DNA of 64,000 bases from Sulfuricurvum sp. (GTDB lineage Bacteria; Campylobacterota; Campylobacteria; Campylobacterales; Sulfurimonadaceae). Each line of letters starts with the position of its first letter. Positions within the stretch are counted from its first letter, which is position 1. A program made the position numbers and the translations under genes. The notes under the pieces were generated by a model. The model searched no databases. It was given only the letters and a program-made list of their open reading frames with translations, and was not told where the DNA came from. The stretch is from positions 1-64,000 of the forward strand of contig JAQTTG010000002.1 in NCBI GenBank assembly GCA_028710885.1, in the 5' to 3' direction. This document shows positions 25,110 through 34,224 of the stretch, in pieces.

Positions 25110-26687
25110 TTACTCCTTGCGCTCAAGGCGAATTCCGAACCATCGGTTCATGTTTCCACTTTTTTCGATCTGTTCTATCAGCGCACTGAAAATTCCATGG
25201 GTACCTAAGATTGCAGTAAACATCGATACTAAAATCCCGACTGCCAATGTTACGGCAAAACCTTTAATTGGACCGCTACCATACATATATAATGCGACAG
25301 CTGCAATCAATGTCGTAAGATTTGCATCCACAAGAGTACTGAATGCATTATCGTATCCACCCTCGATCGCTTTACGCACTTTTGCACCTTCTCGAAGGAG
25401 TTCGCGTATCCGCTCATTGATAATAACGTTACCATCTACCGCCATACCGACAGTAAGAACAATCCCTGCCATACCCGGAAGTGTCAATGTTGCACCAAAC
25501 ATCGCCATGATCGCAATAATCAGAAGGATGTTAATAATCATCGCTGTAGTAGCTACGATACCTGCATAACCGTAGTACACAACCATAAATAAAACAACTA
25601 AAACTGCACCTGTAGCAAATGCAATCAAACTCGCCTTGATACTATCTGCTCCGAGGCTTGGCCCGACAGAGCGTTTTTCCATCATATAGATTGGTGCTAG
25701 TAAAGCTCCTGAACGGAGTGCGATTGCTAGGTCATTCGCTTCGGCAACCGTATAATTTCCGCTAATTTGACCACTTCCACCACCAATACGTTCATTGATT
25801 ACCGGAGCAGAATAAACTTTGCCATCCAATACGATCGCAAGGCGTTTACCGACACTTTTACCAGTAAAGTCGCCAAAAATCTGTGCACCGGCAGAATTAA
25901 GTGAAAAGTTAATTACCGGTCGATTGTTTTGATCGTACCCAACCTGTGCATCTGTGAGCATTGTTCCATCTAAAATTGCAATTTCATTAACGAGGTGTTT
26001 TACTTGTGGCTGAAGTGCATCTTCAAGAATTTTATCACCATAACTTTCTGCTTCAGATTCGCTCATATCGCTTACGCGCATAGAACGTTCTTCATCCACA
26101 GCCATAAGCTCCAATTTTGCAGCACGAGAAATCAGTTCCCGTGCTCGTTGTTCCTCCTGAGGGGTTTTAATCCCAGGAAGTTCCACAAGAATTTTATCTA
26201 CCCCTTGTCTCGCAACAGTTGGTTCAGATAACCCAAATTGATCAAGACGATTCCGGATCGTTTCAATTGCCTGATCTACAGCTTGTACTTTGAGTTTTTC
26301 AACAGCAATCGGTGTGATTGAAATCGCATATTTTCCATCGGCAGCATGAACAACTGTACCCTCAAGTGTTTTTAAATACGTATCAATTGTTGTTGCATCA
26401 TCTGCATCCATTAATTCAAACGTAACTTTGTCTCCTTGAACACTGATTGCATCAAGCAATACATCATTATGTTCGCCGAAATGTTTTAAACCCGATGCTA
26501 TCGATTTAAGCTGGGAGCTCACAGCTTCTTCGGTTTTCACACCCAAAAGCATGTGTAATCCCCCTTGGAGATCCAACCCCAAAGTGATTTTTTTTCCGCC
26601 AGAAGTCTGCGTAAAGGATGGAACTGAAAAAATCAGCCCGATAACCGTTGCAACGATTAATAAAACAACACGATAATTAAACTTCAT
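25110..26687 (-). CDS. secD: Protein translocase subunit SecD
   Basis: A 525-residue partner of SecF. An N-terminal membrane segment is followed by GLDLQGGLHMLLGV, a large periplasmic region containing RNRLDQFGLSEP, and five C-terminal membrane segments with GMAVDGNVIINERIRE, which holds the proton-relay Asp. Length is typical for the phylum. It overlaps the 3' end of yajC by 11 nt. Confidence 0.97.
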   Translation of the reverse strand: MKFNYRVVLLIVATVIGLIFSVPSFTQTSGGKKITLGLDLQGGLHMLLGVKTEEAVSSQLKSIASGLKHFGEHNDVLLDAISVQGDKVTFELMDADDATTIDTYLKTLEGTVVHAADGKYAISITPIAVEKLKVQAVDQAIETIRNRLDQFGLSEPTVARQGVDKILVELPGIKTPQEEQRARELISRAAKLELMAVDEERSMRVSDMSESEAESYGDKILEDALQPQVKHLVNEIAILDGTMLTDAQVGYDQNNRPVINFSLNSAGAQIFGDFTGKSVGKRLAIVLDGKVYSAPVINERIGGGSGQISGNYTVAEANDLAIALRSGALLAPIYMMEKRSVGPSLGADSIKASLIAFATGAVLVVLFMVVYYGYAGIVATTAMIINILLIIAIMAMFGATLTLPGMAGIVLTVGMAVDGNVIINERIRELLREGAKVRKAIEGGYDNAFSTLVDANLTTLIAAVALYMYGSGPIKGFAVTLAVGILVSMFTAILGTHGIFSALIEQIEKSGNMNRWFGIRLERKE

Positions 26688-26943
26688 CCTCGTACTTTCT
26701 TGCCACCGCTTCTTTTACAAGACGACCGTCGGTGTCATTATTCAATTTTACAGCAAAAAATTGATCTTCAACTTTTTTGATCTCAACGATCAATCCGCCA
26801 CTGGTAACAATTTTATCACCTTTAACCAGAGCAGCAACCATTGTTTGATGCTTTTTAGCTTGTTGTTGTTGAGGGCGAATAATCACGAAATACATGATCG
26901 CGATCAAAAATATAAACGGAAGAAGTTGAGAGAGAATTTCCAT
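26677..26943 (-). CDS. yajC: SecDF-associated protein YajC
   Basis: An 88-residue single-pass inner membrane protein of the SecDF-YajC complex. The membrane segment (about residues 5-22) ends in FVIIRPQQQQAKKH, the family signature, followed by the small cytoplasmic domain (LVKGDKIVTSGGLI). I place the start at ATG 26943, with AAGGAT about 6 nt upstream and TATAAT at 26971-26976; a longer open frame lacks a ribosome site and runs into the lnt promoter. Confidence 0.95.
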   Translation of the reverse strand: MEILSQLLPFIFLIAIMYFVIIRPQQQQAKKHQTMVAALVKGDKIVTSGGLIVEIKKVEDQFFAVKLNNDTDGRLVKEAVARKYEDEV

Positions 26944-26970
26944 GTGGATCCTTGAATTCAAAATTGTCGC

Positions 26971-26976
26971 ATTATA
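26971..26976 (-). promoter_or_regulatory. -10 box of the yajC-mfd operon
   Basis: TATAAT on the minus strand 27 nt before the yajC ATG. It is back-to-back with the lnt -10 box at 26998-27003, all within a 67-nt divergent intergenic region. Confidence 0.6.
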
Positions 26977-26997
26977 CTCAAAAGACATTAACATCGT

Positions 26998-27003
26998 TAT
27001 AAT
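26998..27003 (+). promoter_or_regulatory. -10 box of lnt, leaderless arrangement
   Basis: TATAAT ends only 7 nt before the lnt ATG at 27011, so transcription would start at or next to the start codon. No ribosome-binding sequence is present, which agrees with a leaderless mRNA. Confidence 0.5.
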
Positions 27004-27010
27004 TCCACTT

Positions 27011-28231
27011 ATGAAATTAATACTCACTCCGCCAAACCGACTATTACTGCTGCTTCCTCTAGCAATTGCAATCGCATTTTCATCTTTTATTTATTGTGAA
27101 TATTATGGAATTACTTCACCTCTTCTCAATACTGTTTTAGGTTTGAGCGCACTTTTTGGACTATTACACGCACCTAAAAAAGTCCTACCCATTGCAGGTT
27201 TTTGGATTGGGTTATTTTGGTGTTATTGGATTGGGTATAGCTTTCAATATTACGGACTTTCATGGGCCGTATGGCTAGTTGCCCTCGGATTTGGTTTTGT
27301 ATATGCCCTTTATTACGGAGTTATGGGAGTAACTTCTCAGCCTATCATACGGGCATTCATTTTGTTTGCTCTAACGTATGTATGGCCGATGGATTTCAAC
27401 TGGATGCAACCGGAACTTATTTTTGTTGAAAGCTATCTTGGTTTTTCAAAATGGCAATTTGCCCTAATACTCTTTTCTCTCGCTTCTACTGTTTGGTTCA
27501 AAGGGAGAAATAAATTATTCCCACTACTATTACTCTTATTAGCCGTCCAAATCCATTACCCAAAACCTCCAGTTCCTCCGCTTAAAATCAAACTGGTAAC
27601 AACCGATATATCGCAAGATATAAAATGGGAAGCTTCTGAACAAAACCGCCTAAACCAAGACAATTTTATTGAAATTTATAAAGCCATTGACCAAAAATAC
27701 GACCTAATTGTTTTACCGGAAGCATCCTTCGCACTTTACATGAATCATCACCCGCTTTTAACCTCCATGCTGCAAGATTTATCATATCGTATTCCAATTT
27801 TGACCGGAACACTTTATGAAAAAGATGGGATGCATTACAATGTCTCTTATTTATTCCAGAATGGAAAAATTACCATTGCCAAAAAAACGATACTGGTCCC
27901 TTTTGGCGAATACATACCACTTCCAAACTTTTTAAAAACGTGGGTTAATCGAAAAATATTCGGAGGGGGATCTGATTTTGTTACGGCGGATAAACCAACT
28001 GATTTTAAAATACGCGGTATAAAATTCAGAAATGCCATTTGCTATGAAGCCACCCGCGAAGAACTTTATGCTCCAGATGTACGCTATATATTGGCAATGA
28101 GCAATAATGGCTGGTTTACCCCTTCTATCGAACCGACTCTTCAAAACTTACTTATACGGTTTTATGCCCGCAAAAATAATACGATGGTTTTTCATGCTAC
28201 AAATAGCGGAGGAACAGGAATAGTATACTAA
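27011..28231 (+). CDS. lnt: Apolipoprotein N-acyltransferase
   Basis: About 406 residues. Several N-terminal membrane segments are followed by a periplasmic nitrilase domain that adds the third acyl chain to lipoproteins. The catalytic Glu is in VLPEASFALY, the Lys in AKKTILVPFGEYIP and the Cys in RNAICYEATREELY. The protein is shorter than E. coli Lnt (512) and ends right after HATNSGGTGIVY; short versions occur in this phylum. I chose ATG 27011 because MKLILTPPNRLLLLLPLA is a natural N-terminus; the frame is open to 26942. Confidence 0.9.
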   Translation: MKLILTPPNRLLLLLPLAIAIAFSSFIYCEYYGITSPLLNTVLGLSALFGLLHAPKKVLPIAGFWIGLFWCYWIGYSFQYYGLSWAVWLVALGFGFVYALYYGVMGVTSQPIIRAFILFALTYVWPMDFNWMQPELIFVESYLGFSKWQFALILFSLASTVWFKGRNKLFPLLLLLLAVQIHYPKPPVPPLKIKLVTTDISQDIKWEASEQNRLNQDNFIEIYKAIDQKYDLIVLPEASFALYMNHHPLLTSMLQDLSYRIPILTGTLYEKDGMHYNVSYLFQNGKITIAKKTILVPFGEYIPLPNFLKTWVNRKIFGGGSDFVTADKPTDFKIRGIKFRNAICYEATREELYAPDVRYILAMSNNGWFTPSIEPTLQNLLIRFYARKNNTMVFHATNSGGTGIVY

Positions 28232-28269
28232 TACAGTATGGATTAAAGACTTTCATAAGCGTTTAATAC

Positions 28270-28275
28270 TACAAT
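28270..28275 (+). promoter_or_regulatory. Possible -10 box of cysK
   Basis: TACAAT, 28 nt before the cysK ATG, without a -35. CGGGAG serves as the ribosome site. The box is near-consensus and the gap to lnt is only 72 nt, so read-through from lnt is equally possible. Confidence 0.35.
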
Positions 28276-28303
28276 CAGGTTACTTTTTTAGACGGGAGAT
28301 CTC

Positions 28304-29227
28304 ATGAAAATTGCCGCCAACATTACCGAATTAATCGGCAACACCCCTTTGGTACGTCTCAATGCCCCATCAAATGCAACCGGCGCTACTATCTTAGGGA
28401 AATGCGAATTTATGAACCCAACAAGTTCAGTCAAAGATCGTATCGGATTTAATATGATCCGCACAGCAATGGAAGAGGGAAAAATTAATGATGATACGCT
28501 CATTATTGAACCCACTAGTGGAAATACTGGGATTGCACTGGCATCTATTTGCGCTGCACTTGGACTCAAACTCACATTGACTATGCCCGAATCCATGAGC
28601 ATTGAAAGACGCAATCTACTAAAAGCCTTAGGCGCCAACCTTGTCCTTACCCCTGCATCTTTAGGGATGAAAGGTGCGATTGATAAAGCTAATATTTTAG
28701 TCGACTCTCATCAAAATGCTATTGTCTTACAACAATTCGCCAATCCGGCAAATCCTGACATCCACCGTAAAACAACCGCTCAGGAGATTTTACGAGACAC
28801 TGACAATCATGTTGATATCTTTATCGCAGCAGTAGGAACAGGCGGAACACTTACTGGAACAGGCGAAGCACTCCGAGCTGCTTTACCAAATGTTCAAATT
28901 ATTGCAGTAGAGCCAAAAGATTCTCCAGTCCTCTCCGGTGGTAAACCAGGCCCTCATAAAATACAAGGGATCGGTGCTGGATTTATCCCTGATGTTCTTA
29001 ATACAACTCTATATAACGAAGTAATTAGTGTCAGTAATGAAGATGCAATCACAGCAGCCAAAGCACTCGCCAAAAGCGAAGGACTTCTTGTGGGAATTTC
29101 AGCAGGAGCCAATGTACACGCTGCATCACTGATCGCTTCGCGTCCTGAAAATAAAGGTAAAACAATTGTCACTATTCTTTGCGATACAGCGGAACGATAC
29201 CTCAGTACACCGCTGTTTGAAGCCTAA
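28304..29227 (+). CDS. cysK: Cysteine synthase A
   Basis: A 307-residue PLP enzyme forming cysteine from O-acetylserine and sulfide. The PLP lysine is Lys44 in NPTSSVKDRIG. The substrate loop is PTSGNTGIALA, and the phosphate-binding loop is VGTGGTLTGTGE. The motif GISAGANVHAA near the C-terminus is also typical. Length matches CysK (about 310). The aminotransferase gene follows with no gap. Confidence 0.96.
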   Translation: MKIAANITELIGNTPLVRLNAPSNATGATILGKCEFMNPTSSVKDRIGFNMIRTAMEEGKINDDTLIIEPTSGNTGIALASICAALGLKLTLTMPESMSIERRNLLKALGANLVLTPASLGMKGAIDKANILVDSHQNAIVLQQFANPANPDIHRKTTAQEILRDTDNHVDIFIAAVGTGGTLTGTGEALRAALPNVQIIAVEPKDSPVLSGGKPGPHKIQGIGAGFIPDVLNTTLYNEVISVSNEDAITAAKALAKSEGLLVGISAGANVHAASLIASRPENKGKTIVTILCDTAERYLSTPLFEA

Positions 29228-29797
29228 ATGCTTCTAGAGACTCTCCGCTGTGAAAACGGCGAGCTTCTCCATCTCTCATACCATCAATCACGTCTCAATA
29301 AATCCCTTCATACATTAGAGATAAACAAGGAGTATGATTTACAATCATTAATATCTCCCCCATCCACTGGGGTATATCGCTGTCGCTTTCTTTATGATAG
29401 ATCAGGATATAGCGTTGAATTTTATCCTTACGAAATAAAACCCATTAATTCCATCAGGCTTCTTAGTAATAATGCGATCGAATACCCGCTAAAATACACT
29501 GATCGAGGAGCACTCGATACCATGTATAATCAACGCCAGATGTGTGATGACGTGTTAATTGTAAAAAACGGATTGCTCACCGATACAACTCGGGCTAATA
29601 TTGCCCTCTTGATTGATAATAAATGGCTTACACCGGATACTCCATTATTATTTGGAACAACGCGTGAACGCCTTATTCAAAAAGGCTTTTTACATCCGAC
29701 ATCTTTATCTGTCAAAGACATATCAAAAGCAAAAAAAATTGCCCTTCTAAATGCAATGATAGGGTTTATTGAAGTCGAAAATGGTATAATAATTTAA
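29228..29797 (+). CDS. Short class IV aminotransferase, PabC-like
   Basis: A 189-residue PLP-fold protein shorter than typical aminodeoxychorismate lyase (about 270). The probable PLP lysine is in EYPLKYTDRG. The class IV pattern DDVLIVKNGLLTDTTRANI follows, and GTTRERL and LLNAMIGF complete the fold. ADC lyase activity (folate branch) is the best guess, and similar short proteins occur in Campylobacter. It starts directly after the cysK stop codon. Confidence 0.78.
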   Translation: MLLETLRCENGELLHLSYHQSRLNKSLHTLEINKEYDLQSLISPPSTGVYRCRFLYDRSGYSVEFYPYEIKPINSIRLLSNNAIEYPLKYTDRGALDTMYNQRQMCDDVLIVKNGLLTDTTRANIALLIDNKWLTPDTPLLFGTTRERLIQKGFLHPTSLSVKDISKAKKIALLNAMIGFIEVENGIII

Positions 29798-29815
29798 AAA
29801 TATAGGTCTCTAATT

Positions 29816-30277
29816 ATGTTATTTGATATTATAAAAAATCCCTCTTTCGCTAAATTAATGGAAACTCATGTCAGAGACATGCTTATTTACCTTTTTGAAA
29901 ACGATCAGAATTTTGGCATTTTATGTAAAATTGAACATGTTAGCTTCGACCCACAGCTCCCGCAACACTTGAGTGATGAGTTTCGTGCCATGACTCTCTT
30001 TTTCTTAGCAGGCTATACCTTTGAAAGTGCCCGAATTGATAATGATATTTTAATTTTTGAAGCAGGATTCGGACAAGAAAACATCGGCAGCTTTGTCTCT
30101 GTTCCACTCCTTTCCATTGTCCAAATCATTATTGATGATACACCTGCATTTGTCAATTTGGCAATTCCAAAAGAACAACACAAAATTGAAAAGATTGAAA
30201 AAAATGAAGGGGTTCAGAATTCTATGAGCGCATTGCTCGCAAATCCCGAAAATCAGAAGTTTTTGAAAAAGAAATAA
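29816..30277 (+). CDS. Conserved protein, possibly SspB-like
   Basis: A 153-residue protein with no firm family. The central region (about 85-115), FGQENIGSFVSVPLLSIVQI followed by IIDDTPAFVNLA, is arranged like the SspB ClpXP-adaptor core (F-G...VPL.AV..I...). A charged linker ends in NPENQKFLKKK. If related, it would deliver ssrA-tagged peptides to ClpXP; that is inference from pattern only. It lies 18 nt after the aminotransferase gene and convergent to the LysR gene. Confidence 0.6.
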   Translation: MLFDIIKNPSFAKLMETHVRDMLIYLFENDQNFGILCKIEHVSFDPQLPQHLSDEFRAMTLFFLAGYTFESARIDNDILIFEAGFGQENIGSFVSVPLLSIVQIIIDDTPAFVNLAIPKEQHKIEKIEKNEGVQNSMSALLANPENQKFLKKK

Positions 30278-30286
30278 GGGTTGAAG

Positions 30287-31186
30287 TTATAACTTCAATC
30301 CCAATAAATACGTGACAACGTTGTCGATAAACGCATCGTGTTTACGCTCTTTACTGTAAGCAATATAGAACTTGCGTTTGATTTTGTAGTTTTTAATCCG
30401 AGCTTCAAAGAGTTTTCCCTCTTCAACTTCATCCCCAATAACATGACGAGAAATAACTGATACAACAGGGCGCGGTGCATCTTTCGGTGAACGCATAATA
30501 GTTTCTTTAATCGCTGTAGAACTGGCAACAACTCCTATAACACTAAAACCTGAACACTCTACCCCTATCTCTTCAAATACTTCAGAAGTCAATTTACGAG
30601 TATGAGACTTTTCATCGCGGCATATCCAATCAAATTTGTACAGATCTTCTTTACGAAGTTGCTTCGGGATCGGCTGATTTGAGAAAATAACCAATTCATC
30701 CTCTTCCCATTCTCGGTAGATCAATCCATCTCGAAAAATAGGTGATTCAATGAGGGCAATATCAATTTTTTTATTAATAAGCTGATCAATTATCTCTTCA
30801 GAAAAACCAACACGGATATGCACTTCGTTATTAATTTTATCTTTGAGTTGACTCAAATATGACGGCAGAACATAATTCCCGATAGCATAAGAAGCCCCAA
30901 CAATAAAAGTAAACTCTTTACTGATAATTTTTAGAAGTTCTTTCTCACTCGATTGAATAGACTTCTCAAGCTTAGTTGCAATACGAAAAAGATCTTCTCC
31001 CTCTTTGGTCAATTTTATACCATTCTTTTTACGCTCTACAACACGAGTATCGAGATAATCTTCGATAAATTTGATTTGTTGCGTAACGGCTGGTTGTGAA
31101 ATACCAAGCTTAGCTGATGCTTTCGAAAAACTCTTTTCACGGACTACCGTTAAAAATGTCATGAGTTTGGCAAAATCTTTTAACAT
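30287..31186 (-). CDS. LysR-family transcription regulator
   Basis: About 299 residues. The N-terminal winged helix-turn-helix includes FSKASAKLGISQPAVTQQIKFIE, followed by the linker helix and a periplasmic-binding-like effector domain (about 90-295). I chose ATG 31186, with AGGAA about 6 nt upstream; the frame is open 30 nt further without a site. The target and effector are unknown. Neither neighbour is an obvious target: uvrD is divergent and the SspB-like gene convergent. Confidence 0.9.
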   Translation of the reverse strand: MLKDFAKLMTFLTVVREKSFSKASAKLGISQPAVTQQIKFIEDYLDTRVVERKKNGIKLTKEGEDLFRIATKLEKSIQSSEKELLKIISKEFTFIVGASYAIGNYVLPSYLSQLKDKINNEVHIRVGFSEEIIDQLINKKIDIALIESPIFRDGLIYREWEEDELVIFSNQPIPKQLRKEDLYKFDWICRDEKSHTRKLTSEVFEEIGVECSGFSVIGVVASSTAIKETIMRSPKDAPRPVVSVISRHVIGDEVEEGKLFEARIKNYKIKRKFYIAYSKERKHDAFIDNVVTYLLGLKL

Positions 31187-31217
31187 AATAATTCCTATAA
31201 GTTGAATGAATATCACT

Positions 31218-31246
31218 ATTATAACCCATAATTATAACCAATGCAA
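31218..31246 (-). promoter_or_regulatory. Promoter of the LysR gene
   Basis: On the minus strand TTGCAT (31241-31246) and TATAAT (31218-31223) are 17 nt apart. A second TATAAT lies at 31231-31236 inside the spacer, so GGTTATAAT is repeated with a 13-nt period. This may give two start sites or an operator for autoregulation. Confidence 0.55.
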
Positions 31247-31307
31247 TACTTTTTATGCAAATTTCACCCTCTAAAGCCATGGAATTTAAAAAACAGAAAA
31301 CTTGGGC

Positions 31308-31327
31308 TATAATAAAATAACTATAAT
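31308..31327 (+). promoter_or_regulatory. Tandem -10 boxes before uvrD
   Basis: TATAAT occurs at 31308-31313 and again at 31322-31327, both followed by A-rich DNA, 22-36 nt before the uvrD ATG. Neither has a -35. This is the likely promoter region of the uvrD-truB-csrA-ispE-smpB operon. Confidence 0.5.
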
Positions 31328-31348
31328 AAAGAGCAAGGCAATAACAGT

Positions 31349-33397
31349 ATGGATAAAATTCTCGCAGATCTCAATGAAGCACAGCGCAGTGCGGTCGAAC
31401 AGATCGATGGTCCTTTGCTCATATTAGCGGGAGCTGGAAGCGGAAAAACTAAAACAATTACGTCACGTCTAGCCTATCTTCTCGATCAAGTCGGGATACC
31501 TGCGAGCAATACACTCACACTCACTTTTACCAATAAAGCAGCCAAAGAGATGCGTGAGCGCGCAATGAATCTTATCGCTCAAAATTCGTATCCGCCTTTG
31601 CTTTGTACGTTTCATAAATTTGGCCTTCTCTTCTTAAAATTTCATATTCATTTATTAGGGCGTCTCAATAATTTTGTGGTCATTGATACTGACGATAAAA
31701 AAAAGATCATTAAAAGAATCAATGCCGATCTCCCCACAGCACTGATTGCCAGCGAAATTTCCCGTTATAAAAATTCACTGATCACACCCGAAGAAGCCTA
31801 TGCGCAAGCAGAACTTACCAATTATAAACACATCGCAAAAATCTATGAAGAGTATGAAGCCTACCTACTCAAAAATAACTTGGTCGATTTTGATGATTTG
31901 TTATGTCTCACCTATAAATTATTAGATGAACATATTGACTTATGTACTCAAACATCTGAAAAGTACAAATACATTATGATCGATGAGTATCAAGATACCA
32001 ACGAACTTCAACTCAGACTTCTCCAAAAATTGTGTTCAACACACAACAACCTCTGCGTTGTAGGTGATGATGATCAAAGTATTTATGGATGGCGTGGAGC
32101 CCATGTCCGTAATATACTCGAATTTGACCAAGATTTCACGGATGCTATGGTGGTCAAACTCGAGCATAATTACCGATCCACACAGCCAATCCTCACTGTT
32201 GCCAATGCACTGATCGAACATAACCGTTCCCGTCTTGGAAAAACACTCATTGCTACTAAAAGTGGTGGTGATGATGTCCAAACAATCACCTCAAACGATG
32301 AGAGTGAAGAGTCTCAAAAAATTGCAAAAGCAATCAAAGGGCTTATTTCTAGCGGAGTCAGACCTAATGAGATAGCGGTTCTTTATCGGATCAATGCACT
32401 CAGTAGATCGCTTGAAGAGGGCCTCAATCGTGCTGGTGTCGCCTATAAACTTGTCGGCGGACTACGCTTTTACGACCGAGCAGAGATCAAAGATCTTATC
32501 AGTTATTTACGTGTCATAACCAATGTTCATGACAACTTTTCATTAAAGCGAATTATTAACAAACCCAAGCGGGGTCTGGGCAAAGCAACTATTGATAAAA
32601 TTGAACTCTCGGCTATCGAAGCTGGAAAATCGATGTTTGAATTTATATCAACCCTCAGTGACAGTCATCTAGAGGGAATAGTACGAAAAAAGAGTGCCGG
32701 AGAACTTCATGAATTCGTTGCTGAGATACTGGATTTACGTCGCGTAGCTGAAGAGACGATCTACCGCTTTATAGATATGCTGGAAGAGCGTTTTAAAATC
32801 AAAGAGACACTTAAAGGGCTTCCAGATGAAGCTGAAAAAATTGCCAATGTGGATGAATTTTACGGTTTATTCCGTGATTATGTTAAACAAAATCCAGAAG
32901 CCTCTTTAGCAGAATTTTTGAACGATATAACATTACAAAGCGAACAGGATCAAGTTGAGGGTGAGAGTATCTATATCATGAGTATCCACGCTTCTAAAGG
33001 GCTTGAATTTGAACATCTCTATGTTATTGGAATGGAAGAAGGGTTCTTACCACTTATCGGTGATGGCAGCGACCTCGAAGAAGAACGCCGACTCGGATAT
33101 GTAGCCATTACCCGAGCTAAGAGCAATCTAACCCTCTCAAATGTTAATAGCCGCTTTTACAAAGGACGTCGTACCGATCTACAAAAAAGTCGCTTTATCA
33201 ATGAAGCCGGATTGTGTGAAGGATCTCTCATCTTAGAAAAAAATACCTCCTATAAAAAAGGAGATTTGGTTCGCCATAAAATTTTCGGTGCAGGACGGGT
33301 TGAAGGGGTAAGTAAATCAGGTCGCGAATTTAAATTAAATATAAATTTTGGTGGCAACAAACGCGATATCCTTGCCTCTTTTGTTGAAAAACTATAA
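31349..33397 (+). CDS. UvrD/Rep-family DNA helicase
   Basis: A 682-residue superfamily 1A helicase (UvrD/PcrA/Rep). Motifs run in order: GAGSGKTKTITSRLA (Walker A, about 29-37), LTFTNKAAKEMRER, DEYQDTNELQ (Walker B), GDDDQSIYGWRGA, LEHNYRST, SIHASKGLEFEHL and YVAITRAK. The C-terminal tail ends in a Tudor-like fold (GDLVRHKIFGAGRVEG), as in PcrA/UvrD. It acts in repair or fork restart. It heads the operon; truB begins 5 nt later. Confidence 0.94.
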   Translation: MDKILADLNEAQRSAVEQIDGPLLILAGAGSGKTKTITSRLAYLLDQVGIPASNTLTLTFTNKAAKEMRERAMNLIAQNSYPPLLCTFHKFGLLFLKFHIHLLGRLNNFVVIDTDDKKKIIKRINADLPTALIASEISRYKNSLITPEEAYAQAELTNYKHIAKIYEEYEAYLLKNNLVDFDDLLCLTYKLLDEHIDLCTQTSEKYKYIMIDEYQDTNELQLRLLQKLCSTHNNLCVVGDDDQSIYGWRGAHVRNILEFDQDFTDAMVVKLEHNYRSTQPILTVANALIEHNRSRLGKTLIATKSGGDDVQTITSNDESEESQKIAKAIKGLISSGVRPNEIAVLYRINALSRSLEEGLNRAGVAYKLVGGLRFYDRAEIKDLISYLRVITNVHDNFSLKRIINKPKRGLGKATIDKIELSAIEAGKSMFEFISTLSDSHLEGIVRKKSAGELHEFVAEILDLRRVAEETIYRFIDMLEERFKIKETLKGLPDEAEKIANVDEFYGLFRDYVKQNPEASLAEFLNDITLQSEQDQVEGESIYIMSIHASKGLEFEHLYVIGMEEGFLPLIGDGSDLEEERRLGYVAITRAKSNLTLSNVNSRFYKGRRTDLQKSRFINEAGLCEGSLILEKNTSYKKGDLVRHKIFGAGRVEGVSKSGREFKLNINFGGNKRDILASFVEKL

Positions 33398-33402
33398 ACA
33401 CA

Positions 33403-34224
33403 ATGAATCGTCTTTTTGTCGCCTATAAACCAACGGGGCTAAGTTCAAACCAACTATTAGGGCAGCTTAAACGCAAGTATAAAATCAAAAAAGCAGGCTA
33501 TTCCGGTACTTTGGACCCATTTGCCAAAGGGGTATTGATTATTGCGTTTGGCAATCATGGTCGGCTTTTTCGTTTTTTAAACAAAACACCAAAACGTTAC
33601 CGTGCAACGCTATGGCTAGGAGCATACTCCCCAACCCTTGATATTGAAAAAATTGAGACGATTTACGATGTACCGGTTATTGATACAACGAAAATCACAG
33701 AAGTATTACAATCTTTTGTCGGTATATTGACCTATCTACCCCCAAAATACAGTGCTAAGCGCATCGAAGGGCGCAGAGCGTATGAATTTGCTCGCGAAGG
33801 GAAAGAGGTAGATTTACGGGAAATCACCTCCACTATCTATGATCTTTCCCTTATCCACTATTGCCATCCTTTTCTTACATTTGAAGCAACTGTATCCGAG
33901 GGAGCTTATATTCGTTCTCTAGGAGAAATGATTGCTAATACTCTCGGATATAATGGGGCACTGACTGCACTTGAACGTCTCAATGAAGGGCAATTTGTAT
34001 ACGACAATGAAACACCACTTGATGTAAAAACCTCTTTAGGGATTACCAAAAACCGCTATAATGGCACAACGCAAACGATTTTGTTAGGACAGCCATTGGA
34101 ACGTGAAGATTTTGATCTTCAGGAAAATGGAACCTACTGGATCGACAACGGCGACACCATCTCTATCCTTGAAATTACGGATGAAGGTGTACGTTACTTA
34201 CTTAATAAGGTTGAAGCATGCTGA
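33403..34224 (+). CDS. truB: tRNA pseudouridine-55 synthase
   Basis: A 273-residue enzyme that makes pseudouridine at position 55 of tRNA. The catalytic Asp is in YSGTLDPFAKGVL near residue 38. Also visible are RYRATLWLGAYSPTLD and the conserved PPKYSAKRIEGRRAYE. Length fits the phylum. The stop codon overlaps the csrA start by 7 nt. Confidence 0.96.
   Translation: MNRLFVAYKPTGLSSNQLLGQLKRKYKIKKAGYSGTLDPFAKGVLIIAFGNHGRLFRFLNKTPKRYRATLWLGAYSPTLDIEKIETIYDVPVIDTTKITEVLQSFVGILTYLPPKYSAKRIEGRRAYEFAREGKEVDLREITSTIYDLSLIHYCHPFLTFEATVSEGAYIRSLGEMIANTLGYNGALTALERLNEGQFVYDNETPLDVKTSLGITKNRYNGTTQTILLGQPLEREDFDLQENGTYWIDNGDTISILEITDEGVRYLLNKVEAC

Noticed and set aside
27011-28231. lnt as a C-terminally truncated pseudogene
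   Set aside because: All three catalytic residues are present, and short Lnt proteins that end soon after the TNSG-like segment are usual in this phylum.
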